Source: Eubacterium sp.
Lineage (GTDB): Bacteria; Bacillota; Clostridia; Lachnospirales; Lachnospiraceae
Assembly (NCBI GenBank): GCA_024690665.1
Contig: JAILOU010000028.1
Coordinates: 22,860 to 86,859, forward strand
Direction: 5' to 3'
Length of the DNA: 64,000 nucleotides
Shown: positions 43,152 through 52,163 of the stretch, one piece after another
How positions within the stretch are numbered: the stretch's first letter is position 1
Layout of the letters: every line of letters starts with the position of its first letter
The notes under the pieces: model-generated
The model's database searches: none
Told to the model about the DNA's origin: nothing
What the model saw: the letters and a program-made list of their open reading frames with translations, nothing else
Position numbers and translations under genes: made by a program

Positions 43152-43264
43152 CTCAGTCGGGGTACAAGCTCCGACTGAGTTAAACGCTCCGCGAGGATGC
43201 ACACAAATTCCTGTCCGAATCCGGCGCGCAAGACTCGCGAGCGAGTCTTGACATGAATATAAGA
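43147..43264. repeat. Dispersed palindromic repeat element, copy A
   Basis: Perfect 14-bp arms TTTAACTCAGTCGG (43147-43160) and CCGACTGAGTTAAA (43171-43184) are followed by a GC-rich tail. A second hairpin there, CAAGACTCGC/GCGAGTCTTG, spans about 43229-43251. The tail (ACGCTCCGCGAGGATGC, and later CCGAATCCGGCGCGC) matches copy B at the right end of the window. The hairpin starts at the stop codon of the cyclodeaminase gene and may act as its terminator. Confidence 0.85.
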
Positions 43265-43270
43265 AAAGAA

Positions 43271-43306
43271 AAAAAGGAAATTGTCGTGATGACAATTTCC
43301 TTTTTT
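43271..43306. terminator. Bidirectional terminator
   Basis: AAAAAGGAAATTGTC (43271-43285), loop GTGAT, GACAATTTCCTTTTT (43291-43305); A and T tracts on both sides serve the minus-strand gene and any plus-strand read-through. Confidence 0.93.
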
Positions 43307-43327
43307 AACGTTTATAATATTGTAGTT

Positions 43328-43774
43328 TTATTTTCTGCCGTTGAAAAGGCGATCAACAAATCCCTGCTTCTTGGCTGGTGTTTCAAGTGCACCACGAAGG
43401 CCTTTCACACCTGTGAGATATAATCCGCTGACAGTTCCTTTGATTTCTTTTTTTACCGGAACCATATCAAAGATATCAGGTTCGCAGATGAAAGATGAAA
43501 TCTTAGGACCAATCTTAGCCTTGACGATTGGAACCTTACGACCATGCATTCTCTTAGGAGCCTGGTCTAATACGAACTGAGGGAATCCTGCATCTCGAAG
43601 TTTTAACTTTTTCTTGTCGATAATCAGCATTGTGTAGGTCTGTGCAACTTTATCAATCTCAACCTGCTGTTCGTCACGCTTACGTTGCGCTCTTTTTCCC
43701 AATACAGCCAAGACGATGATCACAACGACCAAAGCAGCTATAACAATTATCATTGCAATGATTGCTGGACTCAA
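43328..43774 (-). CDS. Single-pass membrane protein of unknown function
   Basis: A 148-aa protein with one N-terminal membrane segment (IIAMIIVIAALVVVIIVLAVLG, residues about 4-25), a basic and polar linker, and a soluble domain of 115 residues including TYTMLIIDKKKLKLRDAGFP and VKAKIGPKISSFICEPDIFD. The topology would put the domain in the cytoplasm. The ATG is preceded by AGGAGGAA. It resembles conserved Lachnospiraceae hypothetical proteins but I cannot name the family. Monocistronic. Confidence 0.78.
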   Translation of the reverse strand: MSPAIIAMIIVIAALVVVIIVLAVLGKRAQRKRDEQQVEIDKVAQTYTMLIIDKKKLKLRDAGFPQFVLDQAPKRMHGRKVPIVKAKIGPKISSFICEPDIFDMVPVKKEIKGTVSGLYLTGVKGLRGALETPAKKQGFVDRLFNGRK

Positions 43775-43940
43775 TTTTTCTTCCTCCTAAGCTCTATAAA
43801 CTCGAAACCCATTGTAACATTGATTGTGTGAAAAATCAATGAAAAGGGTTTATATTTTTCACTAAATATGGTATCGTAATTGAATATGAGAACAGATTTT
43901 GTGTAGGCAAAATTATTAAAAAAAAGAAAGGTCAAAGATT

Positions 43941-45125
43941 ATGAAATTGAAGAGAATTGCGGCGCTTGCATGTGCCGGACTTATGGCAGTTTCTATCGCA
44001 GGCTGTGGTAAGGCATCTGATGATTCGAGTACCAGTACCAGCACATCAGACACAGCACAAGAAGAGATTGAATACACTGCGCTAGATTATGTAACACTTG
44101 GAGATTATAAGGGCGTAGAGGTTTCGCTTAAGGCTTCGGATTACGAAGTAACGAAAGCTAAGATTAAAGAGCAGGTAGAATCTGACATATCAAGTAACCC
44201 TGTGTACGTGAAGAAAAAAGGGAATACGGTTAAAGAAGATTCTTATGTTAATGTAGACTATGTCGGCAAGATTGATGGAGAAGCATTTGATGGCGGTAGC
44301 GCAGAGGATGTGGATCTGGATATTGCGAATAATGCAACAACTTCCGGTAGTGCATTTGTAGACGGATTTTGTGAGGGGCTCGTTGGTGCGAAGGTTGGTG
44401 AAACCGTTGATGTCAATGTAACATTCCCGGATGATTATTCGAACGAAGAATACGCAGGAAAAGAAGCCGTATTTACCTTTACGGTAAATAAACTTCTTAA
44501 GAAGAAGACATACACTTATGATACACTTACAGATGAGTATGTGTCTGAAAAGTTAGGCTATGATACGGTTGATGAATATCTCGATGCCGTTAAGGAACAA
44601 CTTGAATCATCTGCAGAAAGTCAGAAGACTTCAGATACCCAGAGTGCAGTCATTAGCGCCGTTGTAGAGAACGCAACCGTTGATGGAGCACCGGATGGCC
44701 TCCTGGAAATGCGTTCAGCTATGTATAAGGCAAGTATGGAAGCTTCTTGTGAAGCATATGGTATTTCCTTTGAGGATTACCTGTCAACTTATATGGGCAT
44801 GACAGAAGATGAGTTTGACGAACAGGTTGAGACCTACATGGCCGATAAGGTAAAAGAAGAAGAGGTACTTCGTGCAGTTGCAGAAACTGAGAAGATGGAA
44901 GTGACGGATGAAGAACTCGAAGAGTATATCTCAGGAATCATCAGCAGTTATGGTTATTCTGATGAAAGCGCTCTTTATGAAGAATATTCAAAGAGTTACA
45001 TCGAGAATTCATATCTGTATTATTCTAAGGTTTCTACATTCTTAGTAGACAATGCCAAGGTAACATATACAGAAGATGATGATTCTGATGAAACAGAAAG
45101 CTCTGATTCATCATCAGACGAATAA
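43941..45125 (+). CDS. Lipoprotein with a trigger-factor-like FKBP-type prolyl isomerase domain
   Basis: A 394-aa predicted lipoprotein: signal peptide with lipobox SIAGC and lipidated Cys22, a Ser/Thr-rich linker, an FKBP-type domain as in trigger factor ([53 protein letters not shown]), and an alpha-helical C-terminal region like the trigger-factor chaperone arms (about 200-370). There is no ribosome-binding domain. It would sit outside the membrane as a folding factor for exported proteins, in the role PrsA plays in other Firmicutes. It ends with an acidic Ser-rich tail. A terminator follows. Confidence 0.88.
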   Translation: MKLKRIAALACAGLMAVSIAGCGKASDDSSTSTSTSDTAQEEIEYTALDYVTLGDYKGVEVSLKASDYEVTKAKIKEQVESDISSNPVYVKKKGNTVKEDSYVNVDYVGKIDGEAFDGGSAEDVDLDIANNATTSGSAFVDGFCEGLVGAKVGETVDVNVTFPDDYSNEEYAGKEAVFTFTVNKLLKKKTYTYDTLTDEYVSEKLGYDTVDEYLDAVKEQLESSAESQKTSDTQSAVISAVVENATVDGAPDGLLEMRSAMYKASMEASCEAYGISFEDYLSTYMGMTEDEFDEQVETYMADKVKEEEVLRAVAETEKMEVTDEELEEYISGIISSYGYSDESALYEEYSKSYIENSYLYYSKVSTFLVDNAKVTYTEDDDSDETESSDSSSDE

Positions 45126-45136
45126 AATAAGCAGGC

Positions 45137-45175
45137 AAAGGCCGTGGTGGGTGATACCTGCCGCGGCTTTTTTTA
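45137..45175 (+). terminator. Intrinsic terminator before asnS
   Basis: GCCGTGGTGGGT (45141-45152), loop GAT, ACCTGCCGCGGC (45156-45167), then a T run. Confidence 0.9.
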
Positions 45176-45189
45176 AAGAAGGAATGGCT

Positions 45190-46581
45190 ATGAAATTAAC
45201 AGATATCAGACAGATTTTTAAAAATGAGAAGCAGTATTATGACAAAGAGGTAACCATTGGAGGATGGGTAAGGTCTATTCGAAACTCTAAGACATTTGGC
45301 TTTATTGTTGTGAATGACGGAACTTTTTTTGAACCGATTCAGGTAGTGTATACGGATGCACTGGCGAATTTTGAAGAGGTGGAGAAAATCAATGTCGGCG
45401 CAGCTTTAATTGTGACAGGAATTTTGACACCAACGCCAAATGCCAAGCAGCCATTTGAGATTCAGGCAAGTTCTGTAGTGATTGAAGGAACTTCGACTTC
45501 AGATTATCCGCTTCAAAAGAAACGACATTCCTTTGAGTATTTGAGGACAATTTCACATCTTCGGGCAAGAACGAATACATTTGAAGCAGTATTTCGTGTT
45601 CGGTCAGTACTGGCATATGCTATTCATAAGTTCTTTCAAGAGCGCGACTTTGTCTATGTACATACACCGATTATTACCGGTAGCGACTGTGAAGGTGCAG
45701 GCGAGATGTTTCAGGTAACCACTATGGATCTAAAACAACCTTCGGTAAATGAGGAAGGGCAGATTGATTACGCAAATGATTTCTTTGGAAAGCCTGTGAA
45801 TCTGACGGTGTCAGGTCAGCTAAATGGAGAAGCATATGCGATGGCATTTAAAAATATCTATACCTTCGGACCGACCTTTCGAGCTGAGAATTCCAATACA
45901 ACGCGCCATGCGGCAGAGTTTTGGATGATTGAACCGGAGATTGCATTTGCAGATTTGTACGATGATATGGCGCTTGCTGAAGACATGTTAAAATATATCA
46001 TTCGTTATGTGATGGAACATGCACCTCAGGAAATAGAGTTCTTTAATTCATTTGTTGACAAAGGGTTAAAGGAACGTCTTACCAATGTAGTGGAAAATGA
46101 TTTTGCAAAAATCACCTATACGGAAGCTGTGGAGATTCTTGCAAAACAAAATGCCCGGTTTGATTATAAGGTGACCTGGGGCTGTGATCTTCAGACAGAG
46201 CACGAACGATATCTGACAGAGGAAATCTTTAAGCGTCCTGTTTTTGTGACGGATTATCCAAAGGAGATTAAAGCTTTTTATATGAAGCTCAATGAAGATG
46301 GCAGAACTGTTGCAGCAGTGGACTGCCTGGTGCCGGGAATCGGAGAAATCATCGGTGGCTCCCAAAGAGAAGACAATCTTGATAAACTAAAAGAGCGCAT
46401 GGATGAGCTTGGAATGAAAGAAGATGATTATCAGTTCTATCTGGATCTTAGAAAATACGGTTCTGCGCGTCATGCAGGTTTTGGCCTTGGGTTTGAGCGA
46501 TGCGTGATGTATCTGACCGGAATGCAGAATATCCGTGATGTAATACCGTTTCCAAGAACGGTAAATAATTGTGAGTTATAG
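45190..46581 (+). CDS. asnS: Asparagine--tRNA ligase
   Basis: A 463-aa class IIb synthetase of normal length. The N-terminal OB-fold is seen in [24 protein letters not shown], motif 2 in [25 protein letters not shown], and motif 3 in [27 protein letters not shown]. The ATG at 45190 is chosen for its spacing from GAAGGA and normal length; a long in-frame upstream extension overlaps the lipoprotein gene and terminator. It is followed by cobO and surE with short gaps. Confidence 0.96.
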   Translation: MKLTDIRQIFKNEKQYYDKEVTIGGWVRSIRNSKTFGFIVVNDGTFFEPIQVVYTDALANFEEVEKINVGAALIVTGILTPTPNAKQPFEIQASSVVIEGTSTSDYPLQKKRHSFEYLRTISHLRARTNTFEAVFRVRSVLAYAIHKFFQERDFVYVHTPIITGSDCEGAGEMFQVTTMDLKQPSVNEEGQIDYANDFFGKPVNLTVSGQLNGEAYAMAFKNIYTFGPTFRAENSNTTRHAAEFWMIEPEIAFADLYDDMALAEDMLKYIIRYVMEHAPQEIEFFNSFVDKGLKERLTNVVENDFAKITYTEAVEILAKQNARFDYKVTWGCDLQTEHERYLTEEIFKRPVFVTDYPKEIKAFYMKLNEDGRTVAAVDCLVPGIGEIIGGSQREDNLDKLKERMDELGMKEDDYQFYLDLRKYGSARHAGFGLGFERCVMYLTGMQNIRDVIPFPRTVNNCEL

Positions 46582-46591
46582 GAGGCGTCAT

Positions 46592-47104
46592 ATGTTACAT
46601 TTATATATTGGAGATGGAAAAGGAAAGACAACGGCAGCAATGGGGCTTGCGCTTAGAGCAGCGGGAAGAGGAAACCATGTTGTTATCGGACAGTTTTTAA
46701 AAGATGGTTCTTCTGGAGAAGTTGAGGCATTTTCGTATGTGCCGGGGATAGATGTGATTTCGTATTCGGGACTTGTGAAATTCACTATGCACATGACAGA
46801 AGAAGAAAAGGAGCGGGCAATGGTGAGTTATCCGCAATATTTAAGCTCGCTTGTCAAAACGGCAATGAATAAAGGAGCAAGCGTTATTGTATTAGACGAA
46901 ATCGTAGATGCAGTGAATGCCGGGTTGATTGAAGTGGATGAAGTGCTTGCGGCAATTGAAGATTTAAAAGATTGTGAAGTAATCATGACAGGCAGAAATC
47001 CATCGCAGGCATTTGTTGACAGAGCGGATTATGTGTCGGAAGTGAAAAAGATTAAGCATCCATTTGATCGGGGAATTCCGGCAAGGAAAGGAATTGAATT
47101 CTAA
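46592..47104 (+). CDS. cobO: Cob(I)yrinic acid a,c-diamide adenosyltransferase (CobO/BtuR type)
   Basis: A 170-aa P-loop protein that adds the 5'-deoxyadenosyl group to corrinoids. The start MLHLYIGDGKGKTTAAMGLALRAAGRG has the Walker-type loop of the CobA/CobO/BtuR family, with FLKDGSSGEVEAF and VIVLDEIVDAVNAGLI, and the ending RADYVSEVKKIKHPFDRGI. ATG 46592 follows AGGAGG at normal spacing; an upstream GTG (46571) overlaps asnS and is rejected. It is not in a cobalamin operon, so a salvage role is likely. It overlaps surE by one base (TAATG). Confidence 0.93.
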   Translation: MLHLYIGDGKGKTTAAMGLALRAAGRGNHVVIGQFLKDGSSGEVEAFSYVPGIDVISYSGLVKFTMHMTEEEKERAMVSYPQYLSSLVKTAMNKGASVIVLDEIVDAVNAGLIEVDEVLAAIEDLKDCEVIMTGRNPSQAFVDRADYVSEVKKIKHPFDRGIPARKGIEF

Positions 47105-47820
47105 TGCGCATACTGGTAGTAAATGATGATGGTATTTCAGCTCCGGGGATCAAAAGGCTTGCACAGGCAGCAAATAGATTCGGAGAGGTATGGGTAGTGG
47201 CGCCTTCAAAGCAGTGCAGTGCGATGTCGCATCGCATCTCTATTAAAGAGACATTATGTGCCAAAAAGTACGACATTGGTGTTAAGAACGTTACTTCCTA
47301 TCTGGTTACGGGAACACCTGCTGACTGTGTACAGGTAGCGCTCGGCGTGCTGATGAAAGATGCAAAGCCGGATTATATCTTCTCCGGGGTGAATAACGGA
47401 TACAATGCCGGATATGATATTGCATATTCCGGGACGGTTGGGGCTGCGATGGAAGGTGTGATGAAAGGTATTCCTGCGATTGCATTTTCAAAAAAGGCGG
47501 GAAGTTCAGATGAAATTCTGGATGCTTATCTTGAGCCGGTAATCGAAGAACTGTTACAAAAAGAATTACCAAAGGGGCAGATTTGGAATGTGAATTTCCC
47601 CGGCGTTTCCTTAAAGGAATGTAATGGAATCTTGCGTAAGCGCACAATTGCCAATTATACTCCATATAAGGAACATTATGCTTCTTATCTAAGAGACGAC
47701 GGTATGATCTGTGTGGATGTCAGTGGGCTTCCAAAAGAAATTCCAATAGATGATTCGGATCTGTCAGCGTTATTTCAAGGATATATCTCCATTGGTACAG
47801 TTAAATGCGAGGTAATGTAG
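47104..47820 (+). CDS. surE: 5'/3'-nucleotidase SurE
   Basis: A 238-aa metal-dependent nucleotidase with broad specificity for nucleoside monophosphates. The N-terminal MRILVVNDDGISAPGIKRL supplies the DD metal ligands, APSKQCSAMSH the Ser site, and SGVNNGYNAGYDIAYSGTVGAAMEG the Asn site. The length is slightly short of the common 250. It is coupled to the upstream adenosyltransferase by a one-base overlap. Confidence 0.95.
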   Translation: MRILVVNDDGISAPGIKRLAQAANRFGEVWVVAPSKQCSAMSHRISIKETLCAKKYDIGVKNVTSYLVTGTPADCVQVALGVLMKDAKPDYIFSGVNNGYNAGYDIAYSGTVGAAMEGVMKGIPAIAFSKKAGSSDEILDAYLEPVIEELLQKELPKGQIWNVNFPGVSLKECNGILRKRTIANYTPYKEHYASYLRDDGMICVDVSGLPKEIPIDDSDLSALFQGYISIGTVKCEVM

Positions 47821-47886
47821 AAAAATATAATTATAAAAATCGAAATTTTTGCGAAATCTGTATCCGTTTTGTAACCTTTGGGATGA

Positions 47887-47998
47887 TATAGTATCTACAT
47901 AATAAAGATAAACATTGTTTTGTTTTGGATTATGTAGAGTGAACGCTGTAGGGATATATTCAGGATCGGAAAGATATCTCTACAGCGAATTTTTATTG
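47887..47998 (+). ncRNA. Candidate small structured RNA upstream of clpB
   Basis: An extended -10 (TG-N-TATAGT at 47884-47892) lacks a clear -35. It would start an RNA of about 100 nt near 47899. The RNA would hold a hairpin with arms CTACATAAT and ATTATGTAG (about 47895-47940) and a 14-bp stem (47944-47957 with 47974-47987, one wobble), followed by AATTTTTA. It may be a stand-alone RNA or an unrelated attenuator. I recognise no known family. Confidence 0.4.
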
Positions 47999-48001
47999 TT
48001 T

Positions 48002-48026
48002 AGTTCTTTTGATTTTCAAAAGAACT
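48002..48026. terminator. Perfect 11-bp palindrome, possible second terminator
   Basis: AGTTCTTTTGA (48002-48012), loop TTT, TCAAAAGAACT (48016-48026), followed by TTAATTTTC. It lies 18 bp before the CIRCE element and may isolate clpB transcription. Confidence 0.5.
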
Positions 48027-48043
48027 TTAATTTTCTGACAATT

Positions 48044-48070
48044 TTAGCACTCGACACTTGACAGTGCTAA
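48044..48070. promoter_or_regulatory. CIRCE heat-shock operator (HrcA site)
   Basis: TTAGCACTC (48044-48052), 9 nt, CAGTGCTAA (48062-48070) matches the CIRCE consensus TTAGCACTC-N9-GAGTGCTAA with one mismatch. It overlaps the -35 of the clpB promoter, the usual position for repression by HrcA. Confidence 0.93.
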
Positions 48071-48086
48071 CAGAAGGTGCTATTTT
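48058..48086 (+). promoter_or_regulatory. clpB promoter
   Basis: TTGACA (48058-48063), 17 nt, TATTTT (48081-48086); the -35 lies inside CIRCE. Confidence 0.72.
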
Positions 48087-48126
48087 AAGATTGTGAAAAT
48101 CCTTATGGGTGGAAGGAGGAGTACCT

Positions 48127-50721
48127 ATGAATATTCAAAAGTTTACACAAAAATCAATAGAAGCGATGCAACAATGTGAGAAAATTGCGGTTGAGCATGA
48201 TCATCAGGAGATTGAACAAGAGCATCTGCTTTGTGCGCTGTTGGAGCAGGAAGGCGGATTTTTAGGAAATCTGATTGAAAAGATGGGAATTGACGGTAGC
48301 GGACTGCTTCAGGACGTGAAGAATCTGCTGGCAAAAAGACCACAAGTATCCGGTGCGCAAAATTACGTCGGACAGTCTTTAAACAAAGTGCTCATCTGCG
48401 CTGAGGATGAGGCAAAGAAGATGGGTGACTCCTATGTATCGGTGGAGCATCTGTTTTTGAGTATGCTAAAGTATCCGAATAAGGAGATTAAGCAGCTGTT
48501 TAAAGAGTATGGAATTAATCGGAATAATTTTATGGAAGCGTTAAAGAGTGTGCGCGGAGATAAAAGGGTGGATACCGATCATCCGGAAGATACTTATGAT
48601 ACTTTGGAAAAATACGGATTTGATATGGTACAGCGTGCGAGAGAACAAAAACTCGATCCCGTTATCGGAAGAGACAGTGAGATTCGTAATGTGGTTAGAA
48701 TTCTTTCTCGTAAGACCAAGAACAATCCGGTGTTAATCGGAGAGCCCGGCGTAGGTAAGACAGCGGTAGTGGAAGGTCTTGCGCAGCGAATTGTAAAAGG
48801 TGATGTTCCGGAAGGATTAAAGGATAAAAGCCTGTATGCGCTGGATATGGGAGCTTTGGTAGCAGGAGCAAAATACCGCGGTGAATTTGAAGAACGATTA
48901 AAAGCGGTCTTAGATGAAATCAAGAATTCCGATGGACAGATTATTTTATTTATTGATGAGCTTCATACGATTGTGGGCGCAGGCAAGACAGACGGTGCAC
49001 TGGATGCAGGGAATATGTTAAAGCCTTTACTTGCAAGGGGCGAGCTGCATTGTATTGGAGCTACTACACTTGATGAGTATAGAGAATATATAGAAAAGGA
49101 TGCGGCATTAGAAAGACGTTTCCAGCCGGTTCACGTAGAAGAGCCGACGGTAGAAGATACGATCTCAATTCTGCGTGGCTTAAAAGAGCGCTATGAAGTC
49201 TTTCATGGTGTTAAGATTGCGGATGCAGCTCTTGTTAGTGCGGCAACCTTATCAAACCGGTATATATCAGATCGTTTCCTGCCGGATAAGGCAATTGACC
49301 TTGTGGATGAGGCTTGTGCATTAGTCAAAACAGAACTTGATTCTATGCCCGCACAGCTCGATGAGATGAATCGTAAGTTAATGCAGCTAGAGATTGAAGA
49401 GATGGCTCTTAAAAAAGAAACAGACAGGCTTTCACAGCAAAGACTTGAGGATCTGCAAAAAGAGATAGCGGAACTAAGAAGCGAGTTTAATGAACAAAAA
49501 TCAAAGTGGGACATCGAGAAAAAATCGGTCGAGAAGGTTCAGCAGATTAGAGAAGAGCTTGAGCAGGTGAAAAAAGAGGTTGAGATGGCACAGCAGCAGT
49601 ATGATTTAGAAAAGGCTGCGCAGCTGCAATATGGACGTCTGCCACAGCTTGAAAGGCAGCTTAAAGAGGAAGAAGAAGCTGTTCGAAAGCAGGAGCGCTC
49701 ACTGGTTCATGAAAATGTCAGCGATGATGAAATAGCCCGTATTATTTCAAGATGGACCGGTATTCCGGTTTCAAAATTAACGGAATCTGAGAGAAATAAG
49801 ACACTTCATCTAGATGAAGAACTTCATAAGAGGGTGATTGGACAGGATGAGGCGGTAACCAAGGTGACCGAAGCCATTATTCGTTCCAAAGCCGGCATCA
49901 AAGACCCGGGTAAGCCAATAGGATCGTTTTTGTTCTTGGGACCAACCGGTGTTGGAAAGACAGAGCTTGCAAAGGCATTGGCACAAAGCTTATTTGACGA
50001 TGAGAACAATATGGTTCGTATTGATATGAGCGAATACATGGAGAAGTACTCCGTGTCTAGATTGATTGGAGCGCCTCCGGGATATGTAGGATACGAAGAA
50101 GGCGGACAGCTTACAGAAGCGGTACGAAGAAAACCGTATAGCGTCGTTTTGTTTGATGAGGTAGAAAAAGCGCATCCGGATGTATTTAACGTATTATTAC
50201 AGGTGCTTGACGATGGGCGGATTACGGACTCTCAAGGAAGGACAGTGGACTTTAAAAATACCATCTTAATTATGACATCGAATTTGGGCTCTGAATATCT
50301 GTTAGATGGTATTACAGAAGATGGCAGTATAAGTGAAGGCGCCAAAGAAGGTGTTATGGGACAGGTTCATGCGTCCTTTAGACCGGAGTTTTTGAATCGA
50401 TTAGACGAAATTATTATGTTTAAGCCACTGACGAAAGAATATATCAAGGGTATTATGAAACTTTTGATTGCGGATTTGAATCGCCGCGTAGCTGACCGTG
50501 AACTGATTATTGAGGTGGAAGATGCTGCAGCCGGATATATTGCGGATGCAGCATATGATCCTTCTTACGGTGCAAGACCGATTAAAAGATATCTGCAAAA
50601 AACAGTGGAAACACTTGCGGCAAAATGCATTCTTGCTGATGAGGTGGAAGAAGGCGATGCAATTGTAATTGTGCTCGAGAACGGAGAACTTAAAGCGACG
50701 GTAAAAAAAGATAAAAATTAA
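48127..50721 (+). CDS. clpB: ATP-dependent chaperone ClpB (disaggregase)
   Basis: An 864-aa Hsp100 protein. Order: N-terminal Clp repeat domain (1-145), first AAA+ with Walker A GEPGVGKT (about 205-212), a long coiled-coil M domain (about 405-530; rich in Glu, Lys and Gln), and a second AAA+ with GPTGVGKT (about 600). The M domain separates ClpB from ClpC/ClpA. No IGL/F loop for ClpP was seen. It works with DnaK to pull apart protein aggregates. ATG 48127 has GGAAGGAGG upstream; the in-frame GTG 48109 is rejected. Confidence 0.96.
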   Translation: MNIQKFTQKSIEAMQQCEKIAVEHDHQEIEQEHLLCALLEQEGGFLGNLIEKMGIDGSGLLQDVKNLLAKRPQVSGAQNYVGQSLNKVLICAEDEAKKMGDSYVSVEHLFLSMLKYPNKEIKQLFKEYGINRNNFMEALKSVRGDKRVDTDHPEDTYDTLEKYGFDMVQRAREQKLDPVIGRDSEIRNVVRILSRKTKNNPVLIGEPGVGKTAVVEGLAQRIVKGDVPEGLKDKSLYALDMGALVAGAKYRGEFEERLKAVLDEIKNSDGQIILFIDELHTIVGAGKTDGALDAGNMLKPLLARGELHCIGATTLDEYREYIEKDAALERRFQPVHVEEPTVEDTISILRGLKERYEVFHGVKIADAALVSAATLSNRYISDRFLPDKAIDLVDEACALVKTELDSMPAQLDEMNRKLMQLEIEEMALKKETDRLSQQRLEDLQKEIAELRSEFNEQKSKWDIEKKSVEKVQQIREELEQVKKEVEMAQQQYDLEKAAQLQYGRLPQLERQLKEEEEAVRKQERSLVHENVSDDEIARIISRWTGIPVSKLTESERNKTLHLDEELHKRVIGQDEAVTKVTEAIIRSKAGIKDPGKPIGSFLFLGPTGVGKTELAKALAQSLFDDENNMVRIDMSEYMEKYSVSRLIGAPPGYVGYEEGGQLTEAVRRKPYSVVLFDEVEKAHPDVFNVLLQVLDDGRITDSQGRTVDFKNTILIMTSNLGSEYLLDGITEDGSISEGAKEGVMGQVHASFRPEFLNRLDEIIMFKPLTKEYIKGIMKLLIADLNRRVADRELIIEVEDAAAGYIADAAYDPSYGARPIKRYLQKTVETLAAKCILADEVEEGDAIVIVLENGELKATVKKDKN

Positions 50722-50730
50722 CAAAGAAAG

Positions 50731-50759
50731 TTGCATTTAAAGTGCAAACTCCTTATAAT
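50731..50759 (+). promoter_or_regulatory. rarA promoter with near-palindromic spacer
   Basis: TTGCAT (50731-50736), 17 nt, TATAAT (50754-50759). Bases 50731-50747 form the near-palindrome TTGCA-N7-TGCAA, a possible operator. Confidence 0.65.
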
Positions 50760-50770
50760 AGGAAAGAATC

Positions 50771-50805
50771 AAAGGGGCTTCAGTTTTTTTGAGGCCCTTT
50801 TTTTG
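50771..50805 (+). terminator. Intrinsic terminator of clpB
   Basis: AAAGGGGCTTCA and TGAGGCCCTTT pair around a T-rich loop, then a T tail. The rarA promoter lies upstream of this hairpin, so a transcript from it would run through the structure almost at once. Confidence 0.85.
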
Positions 50806-50824
50806 AAGGAAAAGGAGGCGTGAG

Positions 50825-52144
50825 ATGGACCTGTTTGAATATATGAGAAATCAGGAAATGGAAAGCAGCGCTCCTCTTGCGTCTAGAATGAGACCGACTT
50901 GTTTAGAAGAGGTGGTTGGGCAGCAGCATATTATTTCAAAAAATAAGATGCTTTATCGGGCCATTAAGGCAGACCAGCTATCTTCTGTTATATTCTATGG
51001 CCCTCCGGGGTGTGGAAAGACCACGCTTGCGAAGGTAATAGCCAATTCCACCAGTGCGGAATTTACCCAGATTAATGCGACTGCAGCAGGGAAAAAAGAT
51101 ATGGAGCAGGTGGTAGAGGCTGCCAAACAGACCATGGGGATGTACCAAAAGAAGACGATCTTATTTATCGATGAGATTCACAGATTCAACAAGGGACAGC
51201 AGGATTATCTGCTGCCATTTGTGGAAGATGGAACAATTACGCTGATAGGAGCGACAACGGAGAATCCGTACTTTGAAGTCAATGGGGCTTTGCTGTCAAG
51301 GTCTATTATATTTGAATTAAAAGCATTAGAAGCAGCAGATATTAAACAGCTTCTTGCACGTGCACTGAAGGATACTGAAAAGGGTCTTGGAGCTTTTCAT
51401 GCACAGGCGGATGAGGAGGCACTTTCATTCCTGGCAGATGTAGCCAATGGCGATGCCAGAAGTGCATTAACGGCTTTAGAACTTGGTGTTATGACGACGG
51501 AACCTGCGGAAGATGGCGTGATTCATATTACGAAGGACATTGCATCAGAATGTATTCAAAAGCGCGTTGTAAAGTACGATAAAGATGGGGATTCGCATTA
51601 CGATACTATCTCCGCATTTATCAAAAGCGTTCGTGGTTCAGATCCGGATGCGGCAGTTTATTATCTGGCAAGAATGCTATATGCAGGAGAAGACATTAAG
51701 TTTATTGCGAGACGTCTTATGATTTTGGCGTCAGAAGATATTGGCAATGCTGATCCGAATGCTCTTACAGTTGCGGTTTCGTGTGCACAGGCGGTAGAAC
51801 GACTGGGCATGCCGGAAGCAAGAATTGTACTTTCACAGGCGGTATGCTATCTGGCATCTGCGCCGAAAAGTAACGCAGCTTATCTGGCGGTGGAGCAGGC
51901 ATTAGACGTTGTGAAACAAACAAAGACAGATACAATTCCGGTTCATCTTCAGGATGCACACTATAAAGGTGCGGCTAAGCTTGGACATGGCGTCGGATAT
52001 CAGTATGCGCATGATTATCCTGAGCATTACGTAAAACAGCAATATCTGCCGGATTCTTTAGTCGGCAGTAAATTTTATAAACCAACAGAAATTGGATATG
52101 AAAAGAAAATCTATGATCATCTAAAACATTTAGAAGAGTTGTAG
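50825..52144 (+). CDS. rarA: Replication-associated recombination protein A (RarA/MgsA)
   Basis: A 439-aa AAA+ ATPase related to clamp loaders and RuvB, acting at stalled forks. It has the N-terminal LASRMRPTCLEEVVGQQHII, Walker A FYGPPGCGKTTLAKVIA (about 60-70), Walker B ILFIDEIHRFNKGQQDYLLP, and sensor 1 LIGATTENPYFEVNGALLSR. The C-terminal tetramerisation region includes YYLARMLYAGEDIKFIARRLMILASEDIG. Length is typical. AAAGGAGG precedes the ATG. Aminotransferase follows 19 bp later. Confidence 0.95.
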   Translation: MDLFEYMRNQEMESSAPLASRMRPTCLEEVVGQQHIISKNKMLYRAIKADQLSSVIFYGPPGCGKTTLAKVIANSTSAEFTQINATAAGKKDMEQVVEAAKQTMGMYQKKTILFIDEIHRFNKGQQDYLLPFVEDGTITLIGATTENPYFEVNGALLSRSIIFELKALEAADIKQLLARALKDTEKGLGAFHAQADEEALSFLADVANGDARSALTALELGVMTTEPAEDGVIHITKDIASECIQKRVVKYDKDGDSHYDTISAFIKSVRGSDPDAAVYYLARMLYAGEDIKFIARRLMILASEDIGNADPNALTVAVSCAQAVERLGMPEARIVLSQAVCYLASAPKSNAAYLAVEQALDVVKQTKTDTIPVHLQDAHYKGAAKLGHGVGYQYAHDYPEHYVKQQYLPDSLVGSKFYKPTEIGYEKKIYDHLKHLEEL

Positions 52145-52163
52145 AGATTTAGGAGGAATAATG

